This document shows positions 5,844-7,179 of a DNA stretch of 7,179 bases, one piece after another. The notes below the pieces were generated by a model that saw only the letters and a program-made list of their open reading frames with translations, had not been told where the DNA came from and ran no database searches. Each line of letters begins with the position of its first letter. Position 1 is the first letter of the stretch. This stretch comes from Fidelibacterota bacterium (lineage in GTDB: Bacteria; Fidelibacterota; Marinisomatia; Marinisomatales; UBA8229). The DNA is taken from contig DPYO01000191.1 in assembly GCA_003535775.1 (NCBI GenBank), positions 1-7,179 of the forward strand. The letters are read 5' to 3'. Position numbers and translations under genes: made by a program.

Positions 5844-7179
5844 TTAGGGTTTGATAATTTCCAAGTAGGATTCATCTACAAGGACTTCCCTAGCTTTGCT
5901 ACCAGTAAATGGTCCAACAACACCGATTTTCTCCATTTCGTCAATCAGGCGTGCAGCACGAGAATAACCCACCTTCAATCTCCTCTGAAGCAACGAAATT
6001 GACCCTTGCTGATGAATAACAACCAAACGGATTGCTTCATTTAATAAATCATCTCCGTTTCCATCATCGATTGTAAAATCAGTCGAAGATACTTCACGAA
6101 CGCTTGCGAGTTTTAATTCCTCAACAACTGGTTGTTCTTTAATATAACTCATGATTGCTTCAATCTCTTCCAAAGATACATATGCATTATGAAGGCGAAC
6201 AGGTTCGGGAGAACTAAGTCCTTGGAATAACATATCTCCCCTACCGATTAATTTTTCAGCACCCTGAGTATCCAAAATCGTACGGGAATCAATCTTAGTT
6301 GCTACCTGAAATGCAATTCGGGATGGGAAATTTGCCTTAATCACACCGGTAATTACATCCACAGAGGGACGCTGGGTTGCAAGCACAAGATGGATTCCGA
6401 CAGCACGTGCAAGCTGAGCAAGACGGGCAATCGGAGTCTCAACATCTTTTGCGCTCATCATCATCAAATCGGCTAGCTCATCAATAACAAGAAGGATGTA
6501 GGGCATAATTGGCTGGTCTTCTTTTTTCATCTTCTTGTTATATTCATCGATATTTCGAACAACAGCATCAGCTAATACTGTATACCGATTGTCCATTTCT
6601 TTTTCCAGCGCTCGGAGAGCCAAAATAGCATTTTCCATTGTGGTTACAATTGGTTCATCAAAATCCTCTGTTTTCAGCAAATAGTATGGCGCTAAGGCTC
6701 TATACAGCGTCATTTCCACTTTTTTGGGATCAATTATCATAAATTTTACTTCATCTGGTGTTGCTTGATAAAGAATACTGCACAGAATCGTATTCAAGCA
6801 TACGGATTTCCCTGATCCTGTTGTTCCGGCAATCAGTAGATGAGGCATTTGCGCAAGGTCTAATGTTGCAATTTCACCTGATGTATTCTTTCCGATTGCT
6901 AATGTTAATTTGGACGTTGAATTTGCAAACTTTTCTGAGTTTATTACTGACTTGAAATAGACCATGGCTGGATTCCGGTTTGGTATTTCAATTCCAACAG
7001 AAGATTTGCCGGGGATTGGAGCAATCACACGAACCCTGCTCGCTTCCATAACACGTGCAAGATCATCCGATAATTGTACAAATTTATTTACTCGAACTCC
7101 TTCCGCTGGCTCCACTTCAAACAGTGTAATGACCGGTCCTGGATGCACATTGACTACTTTCCCTTCTACACCAAATGTT
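5844..7179 (-). CDS. ftsK: DNA translocase FtsK/SpoIIIE, C-terminal part (5' end outside window)
   Basis: The frame is open to the window edge, so this is the C-terminal part of a larger protein, about 444 residues. FtsK is a hexameric ATP-driven DNA pump at the division septum that clears and aligns chromosome termini. Numbering from the V of VHPGPVITLFE: the beginning matches the motor's beta region (GPVITLFEVEPAEGVRV, IAPIPGKSSVGIEIPN), Walker A GTTGSGKS is at 108-115, Walker B LLVIDE at 219-224, and LATQRPSVDVITGVIKANFP is the conserved FtsK signature. The gamma winged-helix domain that reads the polar KOPS DNA motifs is at about 365-434 (RRLKVGYSRAARLIDEMEKIG). The N-terminal membrane domain and linker are not visible. 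The GTG at 7148 is an internal valine codon, since homologous sequence (FGVEGKVVN) continues upstream. The stop lies 4 nt before the preferred lolA start. Confidence 0.97.
   Translation of the reverse strand, partial: TFGVEGKVVNVHPGPVITLFEVEPAEGVRVNKFVQLSDDLARVMEASRVRVIAPIPGKSSVGIEIPNRNPAMVYFKSVINSEKFANSTSKLTLAIGKNTSGEIATLDLAQMPHLLIAGTTGSGKSVCLNTILCSILYQATPDEVKFMIIDPKKVEMTLYRALAPYYLLKTEDFDEPIVTTMENAILALRALEKEMDNRYTVLADAVVRNIDEYNKKMKKEDQPIMPYILLVIDELADLMMMSAKDVETPIARLAQLARAVGIHLVLATQRPSVDVITGVIKANFPSRIAFQVATKIDSRTILDTQGAEKLIGRGDMLFQGLSSPEPVRLHNAYVSLEEIEAIMSYIKEQPVVEELKLASVREVSSTDFTIDDGNGDDLLNEAIRLVVIHQQGSISLLQRRLKVGYSRAARLIDEMEKIGVVGPFTGSKAREVLVDESYLEIIKP

Noticed and set aside
5844..7148. GTG at 7148 as the true start of FtsK
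   Set aside because: Conserved FtsK sequence (FGVEGKVVN) continues in frame upstream to the window edge, so the gene is cut by the window.

Overview
The window is an AT-rich piece of a bacterial chromosome with every gene on the minus strand, so transcription runs from high to low coordinates. It holds two units: a long cell-envelope operon (positions 7179 down to 773) and, after a short non-coding gap, a tRNA operon leading into what is probably tuf (positions 464 down to 1). I saw no mobile element, CRISPR array, rRNA gene or defence gene.

The organism is a diderm (Gram-negative-type) bacterium, because the operon encodes a LolA-like periplasmic lipoprotein carrier and a GmhB-like heptose phosphatase. 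The NusG paralogue resembles the polysaccharide-operon (UpxY/NusG-SP) type known from Bacteroidota and relatives. With the AT-rich coding this suggests the FCB group or a neighbour such as Marinimicrobia. That placement is inference; no taxon can be fixed from this window.

The right-hand operon, in order of transcription, is: ftsK (DNA translocase, 5' end outside the window), a lolA-like gene, a multi-pass flippase-like/LPG-synthase-TM protein, a gmhB-like HAD phosphatase, ddl, a NusG/RfaH-like antiterminator paralogue, and cysS. Neighbours overlap by 1, 4 or 20 nt or are separated by at most 39 nt, and no internal terminator is visible, so they are probably co-transcribed. The themes are chromosome segregation at division (FtsK), outer-membrane lipoprotein transport (LolA), LPS-core heptose (GmhB), peptidoglycan precursor synthesis (Ddl), an envelope membrane protein, an elongation-factor regulator, and charging of tRNA-Cys. 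An imperfect hairpin at 697-749 closes the unit.

The left-hand unit starts at a sigma70-like promoter (610-639) and encodes tRNA-Thr(TGT), tRNA-Tyr(GTA), tRNA-Gly(TCC) and tRNA-Thr(GGT), followed by a start codon with a Shine-Dalgarno at position 14. Order and anticodons match E. coli thrU-tyrU-glyT-thrT-tufB, which is the main reason for calling the cut gene tuf. The non-coding parts carry several inverted repeats of unknown role.

Overall this is a housekeeping region. The items most worth a second look are the NusG paralogue wedged between ddl and cysS, the GmhB-like protein lacking most of the family's zinc site, the GTG start with a tiny upstream ORF in front of the flippase gene, and the unexplained palindromes around the tRNA genes. 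I did not find a convincing new biological system.
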